From positions 1 to 53,987 of the forward strand of contig JBAUUR010000116.1 of assembly GCA_049582805.1 (NCBI GenBank): a DNA stretch of 53,987 nt, in the 5' to 3' direction. Positions 42,597 to 49,994 of the stretch are shown piece by piece. The translations under genes and the position numbers were made by a program. The DNA is from CAVXFS01 sp049582805 (lineage in GTDB: Bacteria > Pseudomonadota > Gammaproteobacteria > Burkholderiales > Gallionellaceae). Position 1 is the stretch's first letter. Every line of letters starts with the position of its first letter. A model generated the notes under the pieces. It made no database searches, had not been told where the DNA came from, and worked only from the letters and a program-made list of their open reading frames with translations.

Positions 42597-42922
42597 AGCA
42601 TCACTCCTGTCAGGCGCGCTATCTGATGAATCGGTTGTTCGCGTGTTCCGGGGTCCACGATAATGACATCAATTTTCTGGTCTCCCAGTTGCATTTGCAA
42701 TTCACTGGCCAATCGGCACGCACTGGCCACGCGGTCAGGCAGATGCCGCTCTGTCTCAATCAAAATATCAATATCCCCGCCCTTTTCATCTTCCCGCGCC
42801 CTGGAGCCAAAGATACGAATGCTTGTGCGGTCGCCAAACAGGCGACTCACCGTTGCACGGATGACCGCAATCTCCCTTGCTGACAGCCGCACTGCGGGTT
42901 TTATATCTTTCAAGTTCAACAT
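42593..42922 (-). CDS. MNT-type nucleotidyltransferase
   Basis: A 109-residue protein with the signature FGSRAREDEKGGDIDILIET (about residues 38-57) and the third acidic residue in GDQKIDVIIVDPG. Intact antitoxin-type protein whose HEPN partner appears truncated. Confidence 0.88.
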   Translation of the reverse strand: MLNLKDIKPAVRLSAREIAVIRATVSRLFGDRTSIRIFGSRAREDEKGGDIDILIETERHLPDRVASACRLASELQMQLGDQKIDVIIVDPGTREQPIHQIARLTGVML

Positions 42923-42982
42923 GGGTCATTGCACCCGGAGGTACGCCGTGGTTGTAATGCAGGGGCCTCAATCATTTGCAGA

Positions 42983-43411
42983 TTAGACTGGCACGGATAC
43001 AGCTGGGCTAATGCCGAAGAACTTGCCCAATTTACCTGCCAAGGTTGCGCTTATTTTCCGTTTCCCTGCCAGGATTGCCGACAGGTTGCTCTGTGGCACA
43101 ACGGCTGACAGGTCTTCTTGCTTCAAGCCGCGAGCATCCATCAAGAAACGCAGGGCATCCCTGGGTTCGGCTGGCTCAATGGCGTGATACTCTTGCTCAT
43201 ACTTCGAGACCATATCCCCTACCAAATCAAGCAAGCCAGAAAGCGGATGGTCTTCGTCATCTCCGGTGGCCTCCAGCAGAGAGTTCATCAAGGCCGCCAT
43301 GCGGTCGTAGTTCTCTTCATCGTGGATGGGGCGAAGATGCGCCATCGCATCAAAAGCCTGCCAAGAGGATTGAATCGCGCGGATGTCGAATTGAGTGTGT
43401 GCTGCGCGCAT
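42983..43411 (-). CDS. higA: HigA-like HTH antitoxin, toxin gene missing
   Basis: A 142-residue protein: IRPIHDEENYDRMAALMNSL-type N-domain (HigA of the COG5499 type), a middle acidic part (GDDEDHPLSGLLDLVG) and a C-terminal HTH (LKQEDLSAVVPQSNLSAIL). In intact loci higB precedes it; here the 57 bases upstream instead hold a 13-codon DegT-gene fragment. Orphan antitoxin. Confidence 0.85.
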   Translation of the reverse strand: MRAAHTQFDIRAIQSSWQAFDAMAHLRPIHDEENYDRMAALMNSLLEATGDDEDHPLSGLLDLVGDMVSKYEQEYHAIEPAEPRDALRFLMDARGLKQEDLSAVVPQSNLSAILAGKRKISATLAGKLGKFFGISPAVSVPV

Positions 43412-43413
43412 GA

Positions 43414-43455
43414 TTAGCCTTTGAGCAATGGTTCGTTGACGGGGATGAAATTCAT
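43414..43455 (-). pseudogene. 5' fragment of a DegT aminotransferase gene
   Basis: ATG 43455 reads MNFIPVNEPLLKG and stops, matching the N-terminus of the aminotransferase at 41355-42479. The stop overlaps the region just before the higA start, so it could act as a leader peptide. It replaces higB. Confidence 0.75.
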
Positions 43456-43468
43456 TTGCGGAAAAATT

Positions 43469-43735
43469 TCAGAGACTGCGCAACTTCTCTTGCAACCACA
43501 CTTTAATCAGTGACTGGTAAGGCACATCACGCGAATTTGCTGCGGCCTTGATCGAATCCAGAAGATGTTGTGGTAGCCGAAGTGAGATCGTTCTTGTTGT
43601 GGGTTTCAAGTTGGGCAACACCACCCGCTTGGCTTTCGTCCAATCCAGATATTCCGTGGAGTCGTGCTTTTCCCAAAAGGCCTGTTCTTCAGCCTCACTG
43701 GCAAATTTTGGAATTGGTTTAAGTTGTTTGCTCAT
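43469..43735 (-). CDS. brnA: BrnA-family antitoxin
   Basis: An 88-residue RHH antitoxin: KPIPKFASEAEEQAFWEKHD and EYLDWTKAKRVVLPNLKPTT, then RHH TISLRLPQHLLDSIKAAANS. Typical BrnA. Overlaps brnT by 17 bases. Confidence 0.92.
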   Translation of the reverse strand: MSKQLKPIPKFASEAEEQAFWEKHDSTEYLDWTKAKRVVLPNLKPTTRTISLRLPQHLLDSIKAAANSRDVPYQSLIKVWLQEKLRSL

Positions 43736-44018
43736 AAATCGTGCGCTCCTTTTTGTGCACGTCTCTGGCCGAAATTACGCGAATCTTCTCACCAGCATTG
43801 CGAAGAGTAAACGTGATATGGAATGTTCGTCCTTCGTCCGTTTTTCCTAATGCATGCAAGCGGGATTCATCTTGACTATGTTCCGGGTCAGCAATCAGAA
43901 GGAGTGGCTCATTGAAAAAACCCTGCTCCGCTTCAGCCGTTGAAACACCATGCTTGCCATTCTTCCGGGCGTTACCGTCTTCCCAATCGAAGCCGGTGAT
44001 TTTGACCAGGTTAATCAT
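43719..44018 (-). CDS. brnT: BrnT-family ribonuclease toxin
   Basis: A 99-residue toxin: GFDWEDGNARKNGKHGVSTA and EAEQGFFNEP, LHALGKTDEGRTFHITFTLR, and IRVISARDVHKKERTIYEQ. All the hallmark His/Glu/Arg/Asp segments (including RVISAR) are present; intact. A short inverted repeat (TGTAT...ATACA, 44020-44040) upstream is a likely operator. Confidence 0.92.
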   Translation of the reverse strand: MINLVKITGFDWEDGNARKNGKHGVSTAEAEQGFFNEPLLLIADPEHSQDESRLHALGKTDEGRTFHITFTLRNAGEKIRVISARDVHKKERTIYEQTT

Positions 44019-44081
44019 GTTTGTATATTATGAATCCATACAATGAAAAGCAAGCCCGGTTCGGTTGTCGTTAGGACACAT

Positions 44082-44513
44082 TCATAACTTTATCCTGGCG
44101 TCAGCAGCATTGATCCCGGCAAAGCGCGTCTTGTCCCCCTCGCCCGCATACGGCCCCTGCTTGACCTCGACGATCTCGCTGGCTTCCAGCATCTCGAAAC
44201 CGTGCCCGCCAAAAGCCAGCAACACGATGTCGCCCTGATTCAGAATGCGGCTCTCCAGGTAGTTCTGGTTGTCATCGTAAAAGTCCACGCGCACCTTGCC
44301 CGACCTGATGACCAGCACCTCCTTGGTGTACTGCACCTCGCGCGCCACCGGATTGTGCACATGCGGAGGAATGACATAGCCTTGCGGCCGGTTCATGTAA
44401 CCCAGTTGCTGGGAGAAATCGTCGGGCGTGAAGAACTGGATGCCCTCGGCGTGGTAGCCGGCGCGGAGAATCATCGCAAGCGTGATGTCACCCGAATTTA
44501 CAGACTCAATCAT
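44082..44513 (-). CDS. Cupin-fold sugar-pathway protein (WxcM/WbuC-like)
   Basis: A 143-residue double-stranded beta-helix: GYVIPPHVHNPVAREVQYTK (metal-binding His in PHVHN), EVLVIRSGKVRVDFYDDNQN, GDIVLLAFGGHGFEMLEASE and EVKQGPYAGEGDKTRF. This set occurs in O-antigen clusters, sometimes called sugar ketoisomerase or WbuC-like. Its first ~55 codons recur at 46145-46426 and in part at 47790-47907. Function not certain. Confidence 0.82.
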   Translation of the reverse strand: MIESVNSGDITLAMILRAGYHAEGIQFFTPDDFSQQLGYMNRPQGYVIPPHVHNPVAREVQYTKEVLVIRSGKVRVDFYDDNQNYLESRILNQGDIVLLAFGGHGFEMLEASEIVEVKQGPYAGEGDKTRFAGINAADARIKL

Positions 44514-44565
44514 GTAGCCACCATACTTTCCGCATAACGATCATCCTAAATTCAGCCAAAAAAAA

Positions 44566-44621
44566 AGCAGTTGAAAGTTGTAGGAGCGGGCATATCGAAG
44601 GGTTCGCATCTTTCAACTGCT
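44566..44621. repeat. 12-bp perfect stem with 32-nt loop
   Basis: AGCAGTTGAAAG (44566-44577) and CTTTCAACTGCT (44610-44621), between the cupin start and vapC. No T-run follows, so it is not an ordinary terminator. Confidence 0.6.
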
Positions 44622-44679
44622 GTCTTCAGGATATGAGTCCACGAAATAACCTTAAACCGGCGTCAATCGGATACAACAT

Positions 44680-45114
44680 TCATCCGATCAGATGCAAGCC
44701 CTGTGCGCCGCAGCGGACTGCATCCGTAACTAATCGTCGATCAAATGTTGCCAGTTTTCCGCCGTGGGCACAGGCCAAGGCCAGCAGATAGCTGTCCGTC
44801 ACCTGCCCGGTGGTCAGAATGCGTGCCGTATCAATTTTTTTGGTATCCAGCAGACTGACATCGTCTGGCCAGAACACATGGCCGGGCAGCGCACACAAGC
44901 CCGGCATCAATTGCGCTACTGCCGCCGGCGTGCCTGGGGAATTGGGATAGCGCACATGCCCCACGATGCGTAGCACCCCATTCTCAGTCAATGGACATGT
45001 GGCCCATGCCCGGTGACCGTGCCCTGCGAACCACTCATGCGCTGCATCATGCTGAACGTGCATAGGGTCGATCAACGCGATCAGCACGTTTACATCAAGC
45101 AGGAAAGCTTTCAC
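44680..45114 (-). CDS. vapC: VapC PIN-domain toxin
   Basis: A 144-residue PIN toxin of the type with the TGQVTDSYLLALACAHGGKL motif (Asp near 108). It starts AFLLDVNVLIALIDPMHVQH (Asp7), with VRYPNSPGTP-type middle and CPLTENGVLRIVG. Intact. ATGA overlap with vapB. Confidence 0.92.
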   Translation of the reverse strand: MKAFLLDVNVLIALIDPMHVQHDAAHEWFAGHGHRAWATCPLTENGVLRIVGHVRYPNSPGTPAAVAQLMPGLCALPGHVFWPDDVSLLDTKKIDTARILTTGQVTDSYLLALACAHGGKLATFDRRLVTDAVRCGAQGLHLIG

Positions 45115-45341
45115 GGCATATCGTCGCGCAGTTGATTCACCAACTCAGGCGTCACTGCCGCCACACCGGGACGCACCGGCAACAATGGCACGCCATTACG
45201 CGTACTATCGCTGGAAATATTGGGCCGCAATGCCTGCCGTGAGAGTGCCGAAATAACCTCCCCGACACTCTTGTGCTGCAAGGACGCCAAACCCTTGGCC
45301 GCCGCGAGCACATCGTCATCAATGGTCAGAGTCGTCCTCAT
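45111..45341 (-). CDS. vapB: VapB RHH antitoxin
   Basis: A 76-residue antitoxin: RTTLTIDDDVLAAAKGLASL and HKSVGEVISALSRQAL (RHH), then a Pro-rich toxin-binding tail (GVPLLPVRPGVAAVTPELV). Start ATG 45341 with GGAG upstream. Confidence 0.92.
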   Translation of the reverse strand: MRTTLTIDDDVLAAAKGLASLQHKSVGEVISALSRQALRPNISSDSTRNGVPLLPVRPGVAAVTPELVNQLRDDMP

Positions 45342-45464
45342 TTTGCATCTCCAAAAAGACCACATCGGTCATCGCGCATCATACATCAAGCATCTTACAG
45401 CGCCAATAGCTGGAAACCGTATCATCTGTCTTTTGACAGCCAGATGGATTGGCCAGTGGTTTCA

Positions 45465-45874
45465 TCAGGGGAGATTCCCTTCCCAATCTTCCATTCGTAA
45501 TCCCGCCACGCGGTTGAATTCATCTGTGTTGTGGGTGATCAGGGTGGCATCGTGGGCGCGGGCGATGGCGGCGATCAGGGTGTCATTCGGGCCGATGGGT
45601 TTGCCTTGGGTCAGCAGGTCGGCGTGGATTTGCCCGTAGTGCTCAGCGCATTCATCATCAAAAGGCAGGCTTTGCAGTGGGGCGAAAAAGGCTTTGAGCA
45701 GTTGCAGATTGGCTTCTACCCGTTGCTGCGCCTCGCGCCAGATAGCAACTCCGCCTTGACCACACTGCACATGGCAATGTCTGAGGGAATATGTTGGCGA
45801 AAGTGTTGCAGAATGACCGGATGTTTTTCGTTGAGCAGATGGATGCAGACGTTGGTGTCGAGCAAGTAAATCAT
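45465..45874 (-). pseudogene. vapC: vapC toxin gene with frameshift
   Basis: Starts MIYLLDTNVCIHLLNEKHPV and reads to VVKAELLSGARRSNG-stop. In the next frame the C-terminal half continues (RVEANLQLLKAFFAPLQSLP, GKPIGPNDTLIAAIARAHDA, ITHNTDEFNRVAGL). A one-base loss near 45725 separates the halves. Otherwise all PIN residues are conserved. Confidence 0.87.
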
Positions 45875-46101
45875 TTGATTCCCAGGCGCTCTTCCAAGGC
45901 CAATTGCGGCGGACGCTCCAATGGCGCACCTTCCCATTTTCCGAAGATGTCGAAATAGCCTTCCGGCCAACCTGCGGTAGAGCCAGCGTCGCGCTTGACC
46001 AGCTCCGCCAGATAACGCGAAAGACTCAGGCCGGATTGCCTGGCTCTGCGCTGTGCTTGCTGGGCAAGCTCTTCAGGGACATAACAATGCAGTTGAGCCA
46101 T
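45871..46101 (-). CDS. vapB: VapB-type antitoxin
   Basis: A 76-residue protein: AQLHCYVPEELAQQAQRRAR, GLSLSRYLAELVKRD (RHH) and a W-rich tail. Start ATG 46101 with GAGGAG upstream. Its toxin is frameshifted. Confidence 0.88.
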   Translation of the reverse strand: MAQLHCYVPEELAQQAQRRARQSGLSLSRYLAELVKRDAGSTAGWPEGYFDIFGKWEGAPLERPPQLALEERLGIK

Positions 46102-46144
46102 GAGATTCTCCTCGTGTATGTGCCATATGTGGATTCTAGTAAAA

Positions 46145-46426
46145 TTAGGCGACAAGCACTTCTTTTAACGAATAGCGTTTATCCGTCGCAGCCCTGTTCA
46201 GCATATCAAGAGCGGATTGCATGTTTGAATCCATTTCAATTTTGGCAAAGTCTAAATCAGTCGGATTATGCACGTGCGGCGGAATGACATAGCCCCGCGG
46301 ACGGTTCATGTAACCCAGTTGCTGGGAGAAATCGTCGGGCGTGAAGAACTGGATGCCCTCGGCGTGATAGCCGGGGCGGAGAATCATCGCAAGCGTGATG
46401 TCACCCGAATTTACAGACTCAATCAT
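46145..46426 (-). pseudogene. 5' fragment of the cupin gene with a foreign tail
   Basis: Codons 1-55 equal the intact cupin with two changes (including PPHVHNP). Then 38 unrelated residues follow (DFAKIEMDSNMQSALDMLNR, then KRYSLKEVLVA) to a stop. The tail looks like the end of another small protein, so this may be a chimera. Probably not a functional cupin because half the barrel is lost. Confidence 0.8.
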
Positions 46427-46534
46427 GATGCTGACACTCCATTATCCAATTTGCCTTTACCCTTCCCAAAGCCCGTTGATCCAAGCACGCCATCACAGAA
46501 GCCCAATTCTACCGGCGATCCTCGCGGCCAACTC
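46397..46534. repeat. 138-bp copy of the GT2-end/cupin-start junction
   Basis: Aligns without gaps to 47877-48014 with 10 mismatches counted by eye. It contains the cupin start, the intergenic gap and the last ~13 codons of the GT2 gene at 47973-48902. Immediately beyond it (46535-46565) is a piece of the same GT2 gene's N-terminal part (DDCSTDATVE). Confidence 0.88.
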
Positions 46535-46535
46535 T

Positions 46536-46688
46536 CTACCGTTGCATCGGTCGAGCAATCATCCTAGTTTTTCGTTCAATCAACGCAGCAATGGGTACAG
46601 CCGAAGCAATCCGATTGAAAAACTGGTATTGCTTCACGAACTGCTCACTCCATTCTCGAACATAGGCCAATTGTTTGACCATCGCCAT
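46536..46688 (-). CDS. Possible 50-residue ORF, origin unknown
   Basis: ATG 46688 reads MAMVKQLAYVREWSEQFVKQ, YQFFNRIASAVPIAALIERK, then about nine residues in the wrong frame of a GT2 fragment. Protein-like, with no recognised family. It may be the remnant of another gene end. Confidence 0.3.
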   Translation of the reverse strand: MAMVKQLAYVREWSEQFVKQYQFFNRIASAVPIAALIERKTRMIARPMQR

Positions 46689-46697
46689 GCGCGAGTT

Positions 46698-47138
46698 TCA
46701 CGTTAAATCAGGCCGGTTGGTTGCAACCCAACTATTTACAGCCTTGTAAAGTTGCTTTGCTTGCTTGACACACTCAATCACGGCTTGGTCGCTGATCGGG
46801 TCGCCTTCGTAATCGCTGACATTGCGCTGCTTGCGCAATGCATCCAGCACAATCACCGTGCTCTGTTCCAAGCCGATGGTTATTGGGAGAGTTTGAATCG
46901 CAGTTTGGTGATGTCCCGGCTGGCTGGTGGAAGTGCGATACCGGTTCGCCCACAGCGCCACCATCGCGCACTGCATGATGGCCTTGTAGGCGGCATCAAA
47001 ACGATTCTCTCCGCTGATCATTTCCACCCGCGCATCCGCAATATTGCGCGCGGCAGCTTGCAGCAAACGCTGCACCGCTTCGCGCGTCGGGTTATGTGGC
47101 TGTAGCTGTTTGGTCTTGAGTAAGTTTTCTAAGCTCAT
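46698..47138 (-). CDS. HEPN-domain protein, partner of a nucleotidyltransferase
   Basis: A 146-residue helical protein (ENLLKTKQLQPHNPTREAVQ, ADARVEMISGENRFDAAYKA, ALRKQRNVSDYEGDPISDQA). The region RKQRNVSDYEG is the HEPN site but lacks the His of the RNase motif, so it may be the non-catalytic type. Its start overlaps the nucleotidyltransferase gene end by 47 bases. Confidence 0.8.
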   Translation of the reverse strand: MSLENLLKTKQLQPHNPTREAVQRLLQAAARNIADARVEMISGENRFDAAYKAIMQCAMVALWANRYRTSTSQPGHHQTAIQTLPITIGLEQSTVIVLDALRKQRNVSDYEGDPISDQAVIECVKQAKQLYKAVNSWVATNRPDLT

Positions 47139-47700
47139 CTTCGTTGCCGACTATAAATAGCCTGGGCTTGGACAATACTTCTCGAATAAACGAATCACCA
47201 CTTTTGGTACGCCGGCGAAATTCATCCAGCGAATACACTACCGGATTAACCTCGCGCTGCAATGTCTCCTGAACGGGATGCAACACCCGCACCGCATCGG
47301 CAAACCTTATTTTACCCACCAGCATCAGATCCACATCGCTGGTCGACTGCTGTTCACCGCGGGCCAGTGAACCGAATACAAACGCTAGACTGACCTTTTT
47401 CTCAACCGGGCTTAGTGCCTTTGCCAGCACATCCACCAGCCCCGAAGTCTTGCGCAAAATGCTCGCCAATTCCTCGAACACCGGACAATCAAGGTTCGCG
47501 CTGTAGCGTACCTGATTTCCCACGCATTCCCTGTTCAACACACCCGCCCCCGCCAGTCGCGCCAACTCCTTATGCAAGGTACCCGCTGCCGTATCCGTCA
47601 GGCGGGCGATTTCGCGGACGTAATAACTCCGCTCCGGATTTAACAGCAGCAAACCCAGTACGCGCTGGCGATAGGTTCCAAAAAGCAGCGAGGCAAGCAT
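47092..47700 (-). CDS. Winged-helix plus nucleotidyltransferase fusion protein
   Basis: A 202-residue protein. The N-terminal winged helix (PERSYYVREIARLTDTAAGT, then LHKELARLAGAGVL) probably binds its own promoter. The C-terminal nucleotidyltransferase has FVFGSLARGEQQSTSDVDLM (about residues 106-125). With the HEPN gene it forms a TA-like pair. Complete. Confidence 0.87.
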   Translation of the reverse strand: MLASLLFGTYRQRVLGLLLLNPERSYYVREIARLTDTAAGTLHKELARLAGAGVLNRECVGNQVRYSANLDCPVFEELASILRKTSGLVDVLAKALSPVEKKVSLAFVFGSLARGEQQSTSDVDLMLVGKIRFADAVRVLHPVQETLQREVNPVVYSLDEFRRRTKSGDSFIREVLSKPRLFIVGNEDELRKLTQDQTATAT

Positions 47701-47789
47701 GATGTAGTGTTTATTGCTACGATTGAAGCTATTATCACTACAGTGAAATTATTATGCAAGTGCCGAAGGTGATCATTCGCGCTGTTCTC

Positions 47790-47907
47790 TCATGTAGCCT
47801 GGCTACTGGGAAAGTCGTCGGGCGTTTTGAAATCGGCAAGCCCCATGTGTATGGCGCCGATGCAACTCGATGTGGCGATGGCACCCGAATTCACAGACTC
47901 AATCATG
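47790..47907 (-). pseudogene. Mosaic of cupin and aminotransferase gene fragments
   Basis: Plus-strand order: a piece of the cupin (CTGGGAAAGTCGTCGGGCGT, like 44408-44430), then about 42 bases matching the second DegT gene (CCCCATGTGTATGGCGCCGA; compare 52436-52475), then the cupin start (GAATTCACAGACTCAATCAT). Three pieces of two genes within 118 bases. Confidence 0.75.
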
Positions 47908-47972
47908 ATGCTGACACCCCAATATCCAATTTGCTTTTACCCTTCCATAAGCCCGTTGATCCAGGCCCGCCA

Positions 47973-48902
47973 TCACAGAAGCCCCATTCTACCGGCGATC
48001 CTCGCGGCCAACTCATACCATCTGGGGCTAATTTCCAGTCGCGCCAAAACTTTCAGCCGCTTGCAGCGCGCCGAATTGCCAATTTCCTTTGCCAGCATTT
48101 GGCGCGCTTCCGCGTAAAGTCCCCATCGCATGGCTTTCATTGCATTCCTTTCCAAGTGCCGGTTCAATGCATCCGCCCCGCATAGCTCAACAATCTCGTT
48201 GCGATGCTTGTCAACCACGTACTGGTAGCCCGCGATATCTCTTTTTCTGGTTTTTGAAATCGTGTCTCCCGCGTGCAAATGGTATACGAACAACGGCTCC
48301 CGCAGGTGCACGAAGCGGCATATTCTCGCCAGGCGGATGGCCGTATCCCACTCCTGATAGGAAGGCACATTTTCGTCAAGCAGCCCAATCGTTTCCAGCG
48401 CCACTTTGGATGTAATCATTCCCTGAAACATTGGCCCGGCGGCAGCCAGCAATGCAGGAAGAACACTTTCCCCTTCTATGTGGGGTAGCGCCCACGGGCT
48501 CCTGGCCAAAGTCTCGTGGTCATAACGAAAGCAGTCCGTATGCACCACCGTCAGCGGATCGAAGCCCACTGCCGCAAGAGCGGCGATCTGCTTTTCCAGT
48601 TTGCCGGACAGCCATTCGTCATCGGAATCCTGGAAGGCGATCCACTCCCCGCGCGCTTCCACAATCCCGCGATTGCGCGCCGCCTGGGCGCCGGAATTCC
48701 GCTCCAGCACCACGCACCTGACCGATGGATGCAAATGGCTATAGTTGTTCACCACCTCCACCGTCGCATCGGTGGAGCAGTCATCAACGACTATGATCTC
48801 GCAGGGCTGCACCGTCTGATTGCAAACAGAGTCGAGACAATAGGCGATTGTCTTGGCACGGTTGTAGGCAGGGATAACGACGGATATAGAAAAACCTGGC
48901 AT
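47973..48902 (-). CDS. Glycosyltransferase family 2 (GT-A)
   Basis: A 309-residue enzyme starting at ATG 48902 (overlapping the previous stop by one base). SISVVIPAYNRAKTIAYCLD, VVDDCSTDATVEVV (nucleotide-binding Asp), EWIAFQDSDDEWLSGKLEKQ (DXD type) and VPSYQEWDTAIRLARICRFV. The C-terminal end ELAARIAGRMGLL is duplicated at 46500-46534. Donor unknown. Confidence 0.9.
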   Translation of the reverse strand: MPGFSISVVIPAYNRAKTIAYCLDSVCNQTVQPCEIIVVDDCSTDATVEVVNNYSHLHPSVRCVVLERNSGAQAARNRGIVEARGEWIAFQDSDDEWLSGKLEKQIAALAAVGFDPLTVVHTDCFRYDHETLARSPWALPHIEGESVLPALLAAAGPMFQGMITSKVALETIGLLDENVPSYQEWDTAIRLARICRFVHLREPLFVYHLHAGDTISKTRKRDIAGYQYVVDKHRNEIVELCGADALNRHLERNAMKAMRWGLYAEARQMLAKEIGNSARCKRLKVLARLEISPRWYELAARIAGRMGLL

Positions 48903-49861
48903 CAAAGTCTCTTGAGCGATTTGTGTTCAATCCGGCGCGCCACGCCATTTATCCAGCGCGAATTGTTTCGAAGGAATGAATCCAGCTCGCGCGCGATAAA
49001 CGTTTCGCCAAACGGGCCGAAGCGTTCAACCAAATAGAATCGTGCCATTAAGCGAAACAGGAAACCGGACAAACCGATATCCTTTGATGCAGTTGCTGCA
49101 AGCGCGTACTGCCGCCGCTGCATTTCCTGGTAGGACACTTGTTCCTTGTCACGCTGCCGTGGATCCATTCTTTTCACTTGCTCCTGCGGCGTATCTGCCG
49201 GATGTGCATTACGGCGAATCAGGCATGTTTCCGGGGCATATACGAATGGCCCTTTGATCGCCGCGAGGGTCAACAAAACGTGATCCACTCCAAGAAATGC
49301 ATCCACTCCCGTAGCATGCCATGCAGCACGCAATGCTTCCGTGCGAAATATCCCATGTATTAACGAACAATCACTCAGATGACGTATCAGCCCCAATACG
49401 CGTGTAGTGGGCGACCTGTCGGCCAACATCTCATGATAAAAATAGTCGTAGTCCCCAATCGGTTTCCCATTCAGATCCACGAGACGGGAAGTCCCATAAG
49501 CCAAAACTGCATCAGGACAATCTTCAAGAAGCTGCGTTAGCTGCCTGACATAGTCATCGGGCAGTGCATCGTGACCGCCAAGCCACATGAAGAAGGGCGT
49601 ATCAGCCTTATCCAGTACGAACCTGAAATTAGAGACTGCGCCCATGTTATGAGGTTGCCGCACAAAATGAACATTGGGATATTCCCGGCTTACCCTCTCA
49701 CAAATTGACGCCGACCCATCGGTTGATGCATTGTCAGACACCCAAACCGTTTCGCACTGCGATGCGGCGGAGCGGATCGCTTCCTCGATATATTTTTCCT
49801 CGTTGTATAACGGAATGCCAATCGTTACTCCCTTGCATTGCATGCCAGCGCCCATGTCCAT
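48902..49861 (-). CDS. Glycosyltransferase family 2 (GT-A)
   Basis: A 319-residue enzyme: VTIGIPLYNEEKYIEEAIRS, VWVSDNASTDGSASIC, FFMWLGGHDALPDDYVRQLT (DXD-like HDA/D) and FLGVDHVLLTLAAIKGPFVY. Overlaps the next GT2 start by one base. Part of the chain-building set of the glycan. Confidence 0.9.
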   Translation of the reverse strand: MDMGAGMQCKGVTIGIPLYNEEKYIEEAIRSAASQCETVWVSDNASTDGSASICERVSREYPNVHFVRQPHNMGAVSNFRFVLDKADTPFFMWLGGHDALPDDYVRQLTQLLEDCPDAVLAYGTSRLVDLNGKPIGDYDYFYHEMLADRSPTTRVLGLIRHLSDCSLIHGIFRTEALRAAWHATGVDAFLGVDHVLLTLAAIKGPFVYAPETCLIRRNAHPADTPQEQVKRMDPRQRDKEQVSYQEMQRRQYALAATASKDIGLSGFLFRLMARFYLVERFGPFGETFIARELDSFLRNNSRWINGVARRIEHKSLKRL

Positions 49862-49907
49862 TTCATTAGCCGTGCAATTGCATACTCAACAGTGCGAGCG
49901 GCGGCGT

Positions 49908-49938
49908 GGACAGTACATTCACAACTGTACGTCCACTC
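49908..49938. promoter_or_regulatory. Hairpin between the CmcI-like and GT2 genes
   Basis: GTGGACAGTACA / TGTACGTCCAC stem with a short loop in the 133-base gap 49862-49994. It lacks a clear T-run; possibly an attenuating or RNA-processing structure. The gap also has a 17-codon protein-like frame (GTG NAKQYIDSLLTSWGEK) of unknown origin. Confidence 0.45.
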
Positions 49939-49994
49939 ACTTTTCGCCCCACGATGTCAAGAGAGAATCAATATATTGCTTCGCGTTCACTACA

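Noticed and set aside
42942..42960. Another copy of the 138-bp inverted-repeat element
   Set aside because: Only a ~17-base inner match is present without either end, too little to call an element.
44566..44621. The 12-bp stem as a terminator or attC site
   Set aside because: No T-run follows and the loop is 32 bases; no conserved attC cores. Listed only as a repeat.
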